A stretch of DNA of 64,000 nucleotides from Acidobacteria bacterium Mor1 (GTDB taxonomy: Bacteria; Acidobacteriota; Polarisedimenticolia; Polarisedimenticolales; Polarisedimenticolaceae): the NCBI GenBank assembly GCA_001664505.1, contig CP011806.1, forward strand, positions 968,400-1,032,399, written 5' to 3'. A model generated the notes under the pieces. The model worked only from the letters and a program-made list of their open reading frames with translations. It made no database searches and was not told the DNA's origin. This document shows positions 18,317 to 26,700 of the stretch, piece by piece. A program made the position numbers and the translations under genes. The first letter of the stretch is position 1. Each line of letters opens with the position of its first letter.

Positions 18317-20641
18317 TCAGCGGCGGCGCCGGGCCGGCCGGCCGCGCCGGTAGTTGGACTTCTTGCGGGGCCGGGCCTCACCCGAGGGGCGGGAAGATGA
18401 CCGGCCGCTACGGCGTTCGCTGGGCGGCGGCGCCTCGGGGAGCGAGAAATCTACCCGGCGCAGGCGCTCGTCGACCCGGTCGAGCCGCACCTCGAGCTTC
18501 TGTCCCAGGCGGAACACCCGTCCCCGGCGCTGACCGCGCAACTCCAGCCGGCGCTCGTTGAACTCGTAGTGATCGTCGTCCAGACCGTCGAAGCGCAGCA
18601 GCCCCTCGACCAGGCTCTCCTGAAGCTGAACGAAGAGACCGAAGTTGGTCACGGCGCTGACCACGCCGGGCATGATGTCCCCCACCCGGTCGCGAACGAA
18701 GGCGATCTTCTTCCAGGCCAAAAGCTCCCGCTCGGCGGCTTCCGCTTCACGCTCCAGCTTGGAGCAGTCGACGGACATCCGTTCCAGGCGTTTCTCGTCG
18801 GGCATCGCCTCGAAGGCGCCCCGCACCCGGGACGCCCGAAGCAGCCGGTGCACGATCAGATCGGGATAGCGGCGGATCGGCGAGGTGAAGTGACAGTAGG
18901 TCGGCGCCGCGAGACCGAAGTGCCCCAGGTTCTCGATGTGGTAGCGCGCCTGCTTCATCGAGCGCAGCGCGACCTGGGCCACCAGCGGCTGCTCCGGTCG
19001 ACCGTCGGCGGCGTCGAGCAGCGCCTGGATATCCCGCGGGCGCACGCCGTCATCCTGGCCGCCCCGTTTGAGCGCCAGGCCGAAGCCCTCGGCGAAGGCG
19101 GCGAGCGCCTCGACCTTGAGCGGATCCGGTTCCTCGTGAACCCGGTACATGCAGCGCAGCTTGCGCCGGCGGAACTGACGGGCCACCGCCTCGTTGGCGG
19201 CCAGCATGAATTCCTCGATCAGCCGGTGCGCTTCGTTTCGGGGTTCGACGACGATGCCGGTCATCACCCCCTCGACATCCAGCAGGATCTGCGGCTCGGG
19301 AAGATCGAAGTCGACACTCCCCCGCCGGCGGCGCTTGGCCTCGAGCACCTGCCGCAGTTCATTGGCCAGGGCCAGCATGCCGGCGATATCCGGATCGATG
19401 CCGGGGATCGTCACCGGCTTGCTCCGGCGCCCGCTCCCCTTCGATCCCTTGCCGCTTGCCTTCTTGCCCTTCTTCCCGGCGGCACCCTGAGCGTCGAACA
19501 GTTCGGCGACCTGGGTGTAGGTCAGCCGCGCGCGGGAGCGGATCACCCCGTCGGTGAAGCGGGCCTTGACCAGATTGCCCCGGTCGTCGATCTCCAGGAT
19601 CGCGCTCTGCACCAGCCGGTCCTCGTGGGGCCGCAGCGAGCACAGGTGGTTGGAGATCTTCTCGGGCAACATCGGCAGCACCCGGCCGGGGAAGTAGACG
19701 CTGGTGCCCCGGGCCAGGGCGTCGTCGTCGAGGGCGGTGCCGGGCAGGACGAAGTGGGCGACGTCGGCGATGTGGACGTAGAGCCGGAAGTTGCCGCCGG
19801 GCAGCTTTTCCACGGCGATGGCGTCATCGAAATCCTTGGCGGTCTCGCCGTCGATGGTCACCGTCGGCGGGTCATCGAACCGGGTGCGCCGCCGGGCCTC
19901 GTCGGCGGGAACCGCCTCGGGGAGCTTCTTCGCTTCGGCCAGCGCCGCCGGAGAAAACTCCACCGCCAGGCCGTGCTTGCGGATCACGATCTCGGTGTCG
20001 ACGCCCGGTGCCTTGGGGTTGCCCAGGACCTCGAGGATCTCCCCTTCGGGATAGCGGTCGCTGGAGTCGGGCAACACCTCCACGGTAACCGCGTCGCCGT
20101 CCCCTGCGTCGAGCTGGAGCTCCGCCGGGACCCGCACCCGGGGACGGGCCGGGTCGAAGGGATGCACCACCCCCTCGCCCTCCCGCAGCCGGAAGATCCC
20201 GACCACCGAGGCGTCCCGGCGCCGCAGCACCTCCAGGACGGTCCCGTTGCGACGATCGGCCCGGCCCCGGCCCTGGACCCGGACCAGCACCGTGTCCCCG
20301 TCCCGGGCCCCGCCCAGCCCCCGGCGGGGAATCAGGATCGGCGGTCCGCCGTCGTCTGCGGTGACGAAGCCCGCTCCCTGCCCCCGGCGGCGGAACTCAC
20401 CCCGGATACCCCCTCCGGACTTGGAGCCCAGGGTCAGCTTGCCTCCGGTCACCCGGGCGACCCGGCCGGACTTGATCAGCTTCTGGATCAGCCTGGGCAG
20501 GCCCTTGCGATCTTCCTTGGACAGCTTGATCTGGCGGGAGAGCTCCCGCTGGGACACCGGCCGGCCCTCCCGCCGGCCCAGGAGGTCCAGGATCGCCTTC
20601 GCGGCCTTGTTGGGCCCCGCGGCGTTGTCTTCGCCCGCCAT
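18317..20641 (-). CDS. rnr: Ribonuclease R
   Basis: 3'-5' exoribonuclease that degrades structured RNA. The 774-residue protein has the RNase R order: helix-turn-helix N-terminus, two cold-shock OB domains (about 75-235), the RNB catalytic domain (TIDGETAKDFDDAIAVEKL, ADVAHFV with the metal-binding Asp cluster, later YCHFTSPIRRYPDLIVHR), an S1 domain (GVVSAVTNFGLFVQLQE) and a basic tail (SNYRRGRPARRRR). An unusual Lys/Gly/Ser-rich stretch of about 25 residues (AGKKGKKASGKGSKGSG) interrupts the RNB domain around residue 390. It is convergent with the CBS gene and divergent from tRNA-Leu. Confidence 0.96.
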   Translation of the reverse strand: MAGEDNAAGPNKAAKAILDLLGRREGRPVSQRELSRQIKLSKEDRKGLPRLIQKLIKSGRVARVTGGKLTLGSKSGGGIRGEFRRRGQGAGFVTADDGGPPILIPRRGLGGARDGDTVLVRVQGRGRADRRNGTVLEVLRRRDASVVGIFRLREGEGVVHPFDPARPRVRVPAELQLDAGDGDAVTVEVLPDSSDRYPEGEILEVLGNPKAPGVDTEIVIRKHGLAVEFSPAALAEAKKLPEAVPADEARRRTRFDDPPTVTIDGETAKDFDDAIAVEKLPGGNFRLYVHIADVAHFVLPGTALDDDALARGTSVYFPGRVLPMLPEKISNHLCSLRPHEDRLVQSAILEIDDRGNLVKARFTDGVIRSRARLTYTQVAELFDAQGAAGKKGKKASGKGSKGSGRRSKPVTIPGIDPDIAGMLALANELRQVLEAKRRRRGSVDFDLPEPQILLDVEGVMTGIVVEPRNEAHRLIEEFMLAANEAVARQFRRRKLRCMYRVHEEPDPLKVEALAAFAEGFGLALKRGGQDDGVRPRDIQALLDAADGRPEQPLVAQVALRSMKQARYHIENLGHFGLAAPTYCHFTSPIRRYPDLIVHRLLRASRVRGAFEAMPDEKRLERMSVDCSKLEREAEAAERELLAWKKIAFVRDRVGDIMPGVVSAVTNFGLFVQLQESLVEGLLRFDGLDDDHYEFNERRLELRGQRRGRVFRLGQKLEVRLDRVDERLRRVDFSLPEAPPPSERRSGRSSSRPSGEARPRKKSNYRRGRPARRRR

Positions 20642-20733
20642 CTGGTCTCGTGGCCTTTCCGCCGCCTGCCGCGGCTCGTGGGGTTCTTGACACGCCCCGG
20701 TCGCGGCGCTAGTTTATCGCGTTCCTTCCCACT

Positions 20734-20820
20734 GCCGAAGTGGCGGAATTGGTAGACGCGCTAGATTCAGGATCTAGTCCTCGCAAGGGGGTGGGAGTTC
20801 GAGTCTCCCCTTCGGCACCA
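20734..20820 (+). tRNA. tRNA-Leu(CAG)
   Basis: 87-base type II tRNA with the 3' CCA encoded. The acceptor stem GCCGAAG pairs with CTTCGGC, the anticodon stem CTAGA pairs with TCTAG around a TTCAGGA loop (anticodon CAG at 20768-20770), there is a long variable arm, and the T arm is GGGAGTTCGAGTCTCCC. It reads CUG, the codon expected to dominate for Leu at this GC content. A small hairpin without a T run follows at 20849-20867. Accessory genes lie directly downstream, as often seen at integration sites, but I find no repeated 3' end of the tRNA. Confidence 0.97.
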
Positions 20821-20918
20821 AGACAACAAGTTACCTGCGCCCGACACTCCTGACCCACTGAGTCAGGGTTCGCCGACCCGACTCCTCGCCTCCATGCCTA
20901 CGCAGGATATCGGCTGCC

Positions 20919-21347
20919 TTATGCGTGGCCGGAGTCGATCGCGACCCCGAGCGCGGTCTTCCCATCGCGATTCACGGCACTTACGGACGCACCGCGTTCG
21001 AGTAGCAGTTCGAGGATGTCCTCGCGCCCGACCGCGGCGGCGTAGATCAACGGCGTCCACTCCGTCGGCCCCCGCGCGTTGACGTTGGCTCCTTCGTCCA
21101 GAAGAAGCCGAATGAGGTCGATGCTCTCCCGCTCGACCGCCATGTGGAGCAACGGCTGCCCCAGGCCCGTTTCCTTAGTGCTGAACCTGGCGTTCGGAGA
21201 GAATCCCTCACGGAGCAGCCTCCGTAGATCAGCTTCATCGCCACGAGCAATCGCCGAGTAGGCAGCATCTTCAACGGCGACATCAGGGCCGCAGGACAGA
21301 GCGGACAGTGAGCAGAACAGCAGCAGCAAAAGCGAGCCCGAACGCAT
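20919..21347 (-). CDS. Ankyrin-repeat lipoprotein
   Basis: 142-residue exported protein. The start is ATG at 21347 with AAGGAG eight bases upstream; that site is made of the last sense codons of the FRG gene, so the two are coupled. A lipoprotein signal (LLLLLFCSLSALSCG) is followed by about three ankyrin repeats: IARGDEADLRRLLREGFSPN, PLLHMAVERESIDLIRLLLD and TPLIYAAAVGREDILELLLE, plus the start of a fourth. Ankyrin repeats bind proteins, so it probably holds a partner in the periplasm. Being encoded right after an FRG protein and next to a tRNA suggests an accessory pair; a neutraliser role is speculation. Confidence 0.88.
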   Translation of the reverse strand: MRSGSLLLLLFCSLSALSCGPDVAVEDAAYSAIARGDEADLRRLLREGFSPNARFSTKETGLGQPLLHMAVERESIDLIRLLLDEGANVNARGPTEWTPLIYAAAVGREDILELLLERGASVSAVNRDGKTALGVAIDSGHA

Positions 21348-21352
21348 ACCGA

Positions 21353-22150
21353 TCACTCCTTCGATGAGTACTGCCGGGCCAGCCAACTGCTCAACCCGTC
21401 CAGCCCGGGGAACAGGATCCGTTCGGTCAGGTTGGCCTGATCCAGCTTGTCCCGCACCTCCCACAGGCACTCCCGCTCCAGCACCACCTTGCGCACACCG
21501 ACCGGCTTGCCCTCGACCCAGCTCTCGAAATTCATCGACGGGTCGGACATCATCGAGAACAGGCCGTACTGGTTGACGATGCGGTCGGCGATCGACGGCG
21601 GCTCGAAGAACAGCGCCACCACGTCGTCGAAGGCGGAGTCGAACTTGCGCAGGTCGTCCAACGGAAACTCGTCGCGAATCATGCGCACCGAGAAGACGAA
21701 GGCGTAGTTGCTGTCCAACACCTCGTTGAGCCGGGCCGGGAGCTGCTTGGCCACGTCATCGGCGTTGACGCACCAGATGGCGCTGGCCCGGTCGTACTTG
21801 TCCAGCTCCGAGGTGGCGAAATGGGCGGCGACCAGCGGGGACCAGGTCCAGTCCAGCAGCCGGGTGGGCAGTCCGTGGTGCTGGGCGGTGGAGAGCCAGT
21901 CCCAGATCGAACCGGTCGCCTCGGCCAGGCGGGCCCCGTAGCGGCGGAAGCTGCGCATCAGCGGCGCTTCCAGCTCCTTGTGATGCCGGATCTTGCGCGC
22001 CAGTGTGGTCGAGAGGTCGTAGGCCTCATCCCCCAGCCCCCGGAAAACGTAGGGGGAGCGAAAACGCTCGATCCGCGGGTTCCAGGAGTCGACGTAGAGC
22101 TGCTCCAAGAGCTCGGCCCAGGATCGGACCCGGATTTCTTCGATGGGCAT
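21353..22150 (-). CDS. FRG-domain protein
   Basis: 265-residue cytoplasmic protein (no signal or helix) with an FRG domain: SPYVFRGLGDEAYDL carries the Phe-Arg-Gly motif and STAQHHGLPTRLLDWTWSPL the second conserved block, followed by AAHFATSE. FRG proteins are common in variable regions of bacterial genomes and are often suspected of acting in defence or as toxins, but no reaction can be assigned from this sequence. It is the first gene of a two-gene unit with the ankyrin lipoprotein, its stop lying five bases before that start. The gene ends the accessory-looking patch downstream of tRNA-Leu. Confidence 0.88.
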   Translation of the reverse strand: MPIEEIRVRSWAELLEQLYVDSWNPRIERFRSPYVFRGLGDEAYDLSTTLARKIRHHKELEAPLMRSFRRYGARLAEATGSIWDWLSTAQHHGLPTRLLDWTWSPLVAAHFATSELDKYDRASAIWCVNADDVAKQLPARLNEVLDSNYAFVFSVRMIRDEFPLDDLRKFDSAFDDVVALFFEPPSIADRIVNQYGLFSMMSDPSMNFESWVEGKPVGVRKVVLERECLWEVRDKLDQANLTERILFPGLDGLSSWLARQYSSKE

Positions 22151-22237
22151 GGCGGTCCTTCGGCGGAAACCGGGCGGCGCGCCCGGGGTGTGGAGGCGAG
22201 CCTACCTCCGACCCTTGCCGGACACAAGCATCACACC

Positions 22238-22402
22238 TCTAAGCCTCTACCGGGCAACGACTTGAAGCCGACACGTTCCGCCACGAACACGTCACCGCAC
22301 CGTGACACCAGGGATGCTGGGAGCCTGCTACAACGCTCCACGAACCCCACGTCATCTCCATGCCCCGGAGATCTGGCCCCGGAGAAATCCGGGGCCTTTT
22401 TT
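22238..22402 (+). ncRNA. Candidate small RNA (no coding gene before its terminator)
   Basis: The 360 bases between the FRG gene and the secreted-protein gene hold no reading frame that I trust, yet contain a textbook plus-strand terminator at 22375-22402. Upstream a weak promoter (TTGCCG 22215-22220, 17 bases, TCTAAG 22238-22243) points the same way. The segment between shows possible pairing: AGCATC (about 22228) with GATGCT (about 22313), and a GTCAC/GTGAC hairpin near 22290-22304. It could be an independent small RNA or an attenuating leader of the gene at 22511. I do not recognise a known family (not SRP, 6S or tmRNA by their hallmarks). Confidence 0.3.
22375..22402 (+). terminator. Strong rho-independent terminator
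   Basis: Perfect nine-pair stem (GGCCCCGGA with TCCGGGGCC) closed by a GAAA tetraloop and followed by six T. It works for plus-strand transcription, yet no plus-strand gene lies upstream before cpoB-rpsT and the tRNA. It therefore terminates either an unrecognised RNA or a leader. Confidence 0.88.
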
Positions 22403-22510
22403 GTCTGCATCGGCACCGCATACCCGGAATTTGCCTCTTGCCAAGGCGGGGTCGACCGGCGTAGAAAGGGAGATGCAAGGGGATCCCTGGCAGATGGAGG
22501 TACGTCCGTC

Positions 22511-22891
22511 GTGAAGAAATCGACGCTACTTGTTTGCATGATCGCAGTCGCGGCGCTGGCCGCCGGCAGCTTCGCCGCTGCCGCCGACATTCCGCTGTAC
22601 AAGGTGAGTTTGCCGCCTGCCGAGGTGGGAACGATCTACGACAGCAGCAAGCTGACCGAGCCCGATTTCGGGCCGATCATCGCGGTCCCTGCTCCGCAGC
22701 GGAACTCGAAGCCGGCCAACGCGCCGGTCAGCCCCCTGTCCGGCAACGGTCTCGGCTCGATCACGTCCGATCGCGGCCTGGCCGGCGGCAACCTGTTCTC
22801 GGGTGGCCGCAGTGCCGACGTGGGACTCAAGACGGTGGATGCCGCCGAGCGCTCGCTCAAGCAGCTGATCACCGCCCTGGAAGCCGAGTAA
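22511..22891 (+). CDS. Small secreted protein of unknown function
   Basis: 126 residues starting with GTG at 22511; GGAGG lies ten bases upstream and a Lys-Lys plus hydrophobic core makes a clear signal peptide (TLLVCMIAVAALAAGSFAAAA, cleavage about residue 26). The mature part is about 100 residues, rich in Gly, Ser and Pro in the middle (NAPVSPLSGNGLGSITSDRG), with a short helical C-terminus (AAERSLKQLITALEAE). There are no mature cysteines and no known domain that I recognise. It stands alone between two terminators. Periplasmic or secreted location is inferred from the signal. Confidence 0.72.
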   Translation: MKKSTLLVCMIAVAALAAGSFAAAADIPLYKVSLPPAEVGTIYDSSKLTEPDFGPIIAVPAPQRNSKPANAPVSPLSGNGLGSITSDRGLAGGNLFSGGRSADVGLKTVDAAERSLKQLITALEAE

Positions 22892-22921
22892 GGCTCCCGG
22901 ACCAACCAAACGTGTTGGAAG

Positions 22922-22960
22922 ACGGCCCGTTCGCCTCGGCGGACGGGCCGTTTCTTTTTC
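22922..22960 (+). terminator. Rho-independent terminator after the secreted-protein gene
   Basis: A 13-pair stem (ACGGCCCGTTCGC with GCGGACGGGCCGT, one G-T pair) and a CTCG loop are followed by TTCTTTTTC. It closes the plus-strand gene before the convergent TonB-type gene. Confidence 0.9.
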
Positions 22961-23018
22961 GGAGACTCGCCTTGTTCGGGACCGCCCTCCCGGGACCGAC
23001 TGACTGCCCGTGGTCGGA

Positions 23019-24179
23019 CTAGGGGCGGAACTCGACAGTGACGTTGATGTCCTGAGCCACTCGCCTGCCGTTGACCGTTGCGGGCAGGTAGCGCCACTTC
23101 ATCACCGCGTCCCGCGCGGCCTCGATGAACCCGTGCTCGTCATCGCCGGATTCCAGCGAGACCACATCGGAGACCCGGCCCTTGCGCGTGATCGTCACCC
23201 GCAGGCGCACCTTGCCGCTGACGCCGGCGGTCAACGCGTCGGGGGGATAGCGTGGCGCGATCCGGCGCCCCGGAATGATCTCCGGGGGCGTCGAACCGAC
23301 CATCAACGGTTCGGCGGTGTCGTCATCCCCCTCGGCGGGCAGATTCTCGCCGGCCTCTTGCTGCGGGTCTCCGGCCTCGTTCTCGGCGGCCGACTCGGCA
23401 CCCGGCTCCGGCGGCAGCATCGAGGCGCGCATGGTCGGCTCGGTGCCGTTCTCCAGCGGCGCACCCGGCACGGCGGCCGCATCGCCGCCAGCGACCGCCG
23501 CACCGTTCTCGGAGGTCGCTCCGTTGGCCGACGGCGCGCCGTTGGCGCTCGGGTCCGCAGCGTCGTCACCGCCGCTCGGCGGCACGTTTTCGGCGATCTC
23601 CTGAATCACCGGACGCTCGGGAACTACCGGGTTCTGCGGATCGCCTCCCGGCAGCTTTAGCCAGGCCATCAACGGCGCCTTGCAGGAGGGCTCCAGTTGA
23701 TCGACGACCCGGCGCAACCCGGTCAGGTCGAAGCGTGTCTGCTTGCGACCGTATAGAAATGCCTCGAAGTTGAGAGAAAGTTTCCCATGGCTCAACGCCT
23801 CGTAGACGAAGGCGTCGGGATCTCCAAAGCGAAGCAGCCCACCGGGACGCGCCTCGGTCAGGGATTCCTCGATCTCACGCTCGTCGTCGAAGCGCAGACG
23901 CACCGATTGCTGCACGAGCTCCTGCCCTTTGGGCTTGTCGAATCCGGTGATGAAGTAGGCCTGGAGGCTCGTGTTGTCCTTGCAGGCCAACACCAGACGA
24001 GGCAGGTAGGCGAAGAGGGACGTGCGGACGCGGTTTTCTGCGGGAAGCTCGAAGGCCGCCGGCATGTTGTCGCGGGCGACCCATTTTCCGGATGGCGTAT
24101 CCGCATTTTCGGCCACCGCGACCATGCAACAGGCAAGGGCACCCACCACGAAGGCCGCGATCAAACGCCGGAACAACAT
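23019..24179 (-). CDS. TagO/VasI-like domain fused to a TonB C-terminal domain
   Basis: 386-residue exported protein. After a signal peptide (about 1-23), residues about 45-170 resemble the VasI/TagO family known from type VI secretion loci: LVLACKDNTSLQAYF, VRLRFDDE, then FDLTGLRRVVDQLEPSC with the two conserved cysteines. A Gly/Ala/Asn/Pro-rich linker (about 185-295) leads to a TonB_C domain (about 300-386: RIAPRYPPDALTAGVSGKVRLRV and AVMKWRYLPATVNGR). It has no N-terminal membrane anchor of the TonB type, only a signal. No type VI genes are near. Minus-strand TATACT at 24207-24202 could be its -10 box. The N-terminal assignment is by pattern only; the TonB_C assignment is firm. Confidence 0.75.
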   Translation of the reverse strand: MLFRRLIAAFVVGALACCMVAVAENADTPSGKWVARDNMPAAFELPAENRVRTSLFAYLPRLVLACKDNTSLQAYFITGFDKPKGQELVQQSVRLRFDDEREIEESLTEARPGGLLRFGDPDAFVYEALSHGKLSLNFEAFLYGRKQTRFDLTGLRRVVDQLEPSCKAPLMAWLKLPGGDPQNPVVPERPVIQEIAENVPPSGGDDAADPSANGAPSANGATSENGAAVAGGDAAAVPGAPLENGTEPTMRASMLPPEPGAESAAENEAGDPQQEAGENLPAEGDDDTAEPLMVGSTPPEIIPGRRIAPRYPPDALTAGVSGKVRLRVTITRKGRVSDVVSLESGDDEHGFIEAARDAVMKWRYLPATVNGRRVAQDINVTVEFRP

Positions 24180-24267
24180 CTTTCCCCCGGATTAAGCGGT
24201 GAGTATATACCGCGTTCCCTTGCGGAGCGTCCAGCAGCAAACCCTGATTCGTGTTCGTCGCGGGATT

Positions 24268-26700
24268 CTAGTTTTGACCTTCGTGGCCTTCTTCCAGCGC
24301 CCGAATCTCACCGATCAGCCGCAGGGCTTCACCCCGGCGTTCCTCACGGAACAGTTTCTTGACCAACCGGAAACGCGCCTCGACGTTGCTGCTGTCCAGC
24401 TGAATGGCGTGGCGCAGCTTGCGCTCCCCCTCCACCGGCTCACCGACCAGCAGGTCCAGCCGGCCGAGGTTGGTCCAGGCGTGACTGTGCCGCGGATCGT
24501 CGGCAACGACCTGCTCCAACACCTGGCGTGATTCATCCAACCTTCCGGCAATGCGCAGCGCACGACCGAGCAGATAGCGCAGGTGGATATCCCCGGGCTT
24601 GATCTCGAGCCCCGAACGGAAGGCATCGAGGGCGTCGTCGTGATCTCCCAGGCGCAGGCGGAGGTTGCCCAGTTGACTGTAGGCAAAGTCGGTGGGCGAC
24701 AGGGACAGCGACCGCCGGTATTCCCGATCCGCCGCGACCACATCCAACGCCGCCTCGAGCAGCGCACCCCGGTAGCCCACCGCACGAGCCGCGAGCTCGG
24801 GATGACGCTCGGCGATCTTCTCCATCACCACCGCGCCCTTCTCCGGCTGGCCGGTGGTGGTGAACGCACGGTAGAGGTAGTCGAGGGAACCGGCGCAGAT
24901 CTGCGGATCGGCGCAGGCCGCGGTGAACGATTCGATGGCGAGCTTCGGCGCCTGCCGCGACGCCCGCAGGCCTTGTTCGAACGCAGCCCGCGCCTGGCTC
25001 GGGTCATCCCCGAGCTCCGGAGGGCCGATGCATCCGCTGGCTCCGATCACCAGCGCCGCGGTTGCGGCTGCAGCCGCAGCGCGCCGACCGGGAACCCAAC
25101 TCCAGACATAGAGCAGCACCGTCACCAACGCGCAGAGTTTGGCGAAGGCATCGTGACTGCGGGTGTAGAAGGTCGGGCCACCCTCACGGAGCGGCACGCG
25201 ATCGACGTGGGCTCCCTGATCGAAGGCCATCCGCCCGTTGCGGCCGCGCAGGGTGCTCTGCATCCGGCCCCGGGGGTCGATGAAGCCGGAGATGCCGGTG
25301 TTGCCCACCCGCACGTAGGCGATGCGGTTCTCCACGGCGCGGGCGATGGATAGGCGCAGGAGCTGTTCCTGCATCGGGCCGCCGATGCGCCCCTCGCTGG
25401 TCAGGTTGACGAAGAAACGCGCCCCTTGCCGCGCCCCCGAAGCGGGGATCGGCGGGTAGGTGTTCTCGTAACAGATCAGCGCCGCGAAGGGTAGCTCGCT
25501 CCCCTGCCAGGGGAAGCTCATCGTGCTCATCCCGCTGCCCTGTACGCCGGCGGGCAGGTGCCCCCAGCCCTTGCGGATCAGGGTCCGGTACATGTGCTGG
25601 AGCGAGGGATAGGTCCGGGCCAGGAAACCGTCCCAGGGTACGTACTCCGACCAGGGGAACAGCAGCTGCTTGTCGTAGGAGCCGCGGATCTTGCCGGTCT
25701 CGTCGACCAGGTATGCGGTGTTGCTGGTCCGGCCGGGAGTCTCTTCCGGACGCCCCATCGAGCCGACCAGGAACCAGGCCTGCTTGCGGGTCGCGAGCCA
25801 GGCGAGATCGTCCAGGTACGCCCCGGCGCGCTCCATGTGGTCGAGGATCGCGTTCTCCGGCCAGGCGATCAGGTCGGCGCTCCCCGGCGGAATCAACTCG
25901 TCGGTCATCGCCACCTGCTCGAGGTGCACGCCGACGGCGTTGGCCTGGGTGTGGCCGATGTTGGGCTGGATGATCGCCAGGGACGGCCCCGGAGTGAAGG
26001 TCACGCTCTGTACCCGCACCGTTCCGTAGGTCAGCGCCACGGCGAACAGCAGCACCACGACGCCGGCGGGCACGGCGATCCGCTTCTGCAGCAGGGCCCC
26101 GGTCAAGGAACCCTGGCGATCGCGAACGGCGAAGAACAGGTCGGCGGTCAAGCCGTTGACCGCCGCCATCAGGAACGACACCCCGTACACCCCGGTGACG
26201 TCGGCGATCTGCATCAGGTTGGTGAAGGTCTGGCTGTAGCCCAGGCGATAGAGATCGAGATGGGCCAGGCTGAAGGTCGCCCGGGTCAACTCCAGCGCGA
26301 CCCAGATGAACGGGACCGTCAACGTCCGTGGGAGATGCAGCTTGGCATGGATCCGGCGCATCACCGGCGGGAACGGCAGCCAGGGAAGCATGAAGACCGT
26401 GCTGGCGACCAGGGTGAAGGGCACGCCGAAGCGATGGGTCACCGGATAGAGCGCCATCCACGACAGCCACGCCACCGGCACGAAATAGCCCAGGGAGACC
26501 TTCGGGTAGCGGTTATCGGTGTAGAGCAGCAGCCACGGCACCAGCACCCAGTACCAGCTGAGGTCGACGGCACGCTCCAGCGCCGGCGGAACCGGCCGGG
26601 CCGAGTACAGATAGAACAGCAGCAGCGGCAGGAGCGCCAGCGCCCACCGGTAGAGGATTTGCCCTAGCCGAGCGACACCACGCTTCGGCTCAGGATTCAT
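24268..26700 (-). CDS. Apolipoprotein N-acyltransferase-like enzyme fused to a TPR domain
   Basis: 810 residues. Residues about 15-235 form the polytopic membrane part of Lnt, and about 238-505 the periplasmic nitrilase-like domain. The catalytic triad is in the expected places: Glu282 (LIAWPENAI), Lys344 (YDKQLLFPWSEYVP) and Cys410 (ALICYENTYP). Lnt N-acylates the lipid-modified Cys of lipoproteins, of which this window encodes several. A membrane helix near 530-560 is followed by an unusual tail of TPR repeats (about 570-800; FAYSQLGNLRLRLGDHDDAL and others) with a Cys in an ASGCIG segment at its start. Ordinary Lnt is about 510 residues, so the TPR tail is an addition that may recruit partners. 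Confidence 0.82.
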   Translation of the reverse strand: MNPEPKRGVARLGQILYRWALALLPLLLFYLYSARPVPPALERAVDLSWYWVLVPWLLLYTDNRYPKVSLGYFVPVAWLSWMALYPVTHRFGVPFTLVASTVFMLPWLPFPPVMRRIHAKLHLPRTLTVPFIWVALELTRATFSLAHLDLYRLGYSQTFTNLMQIADVTGVYGVSFLMAAVNGLTADLFFAVRDRQGSLTGALLQKRIAVPAGVVVLLFAVALTYGTVRVQSVTFTPGPSLAIIQPNIGHTQANAVGVHLEQVAMTDELIPPGSADLIAWPENAILDHMERAGAYLDDLAWLATRKQAWFLVGSMGRPEETPGRTSNTAYLVDETGKIRGSYDKQLLFPWSEYVPWDGFLARTYPSLQHMYRTLIRKGWGHLPAGVQGSGMSTMSFPWQGSELPFAALICYENTYPPIPASGARQGARFFVNLTSEGRIGGPMQEQLLRLSIARAVENRIAYVRVGNTGISGFIDPRGRMQSTLRGRNGRMAFDQGAHVDRVPLREGGPTFYTRSHDAFAKLCALVTVLLYVWSWVPGRRAAAAAATAALVIGASGCIGPPELGDDPSQARAAFEQGLRASRQAPKLAIESFTAACADPQICAGSLDYLYRAFTTTGQPEKGAVVMEKIAERHPELAARAVGYRGALLEAALDVVAADREYRRSLSLSPTDFAYSQLGNLRLRLGDHDDALDAFRSGLEIKPGDIHLRYLLGRALRIAGRLDESRQVLEQVVADDPRHSHAWTNLGRLDLLVGEPVEGERKLRHAIQLDSSNVEARFRLVKKLFREERRGEALRLIGEIRALEEGHEGQN

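Noticed and set aside
20821-22510. Integrated element bounded by attachment repeats next to tRNA-Leu
   Set aside because: No integrase and no second copy of the tRNA 3' end could be found, so only a variable-locus suspicion remains.
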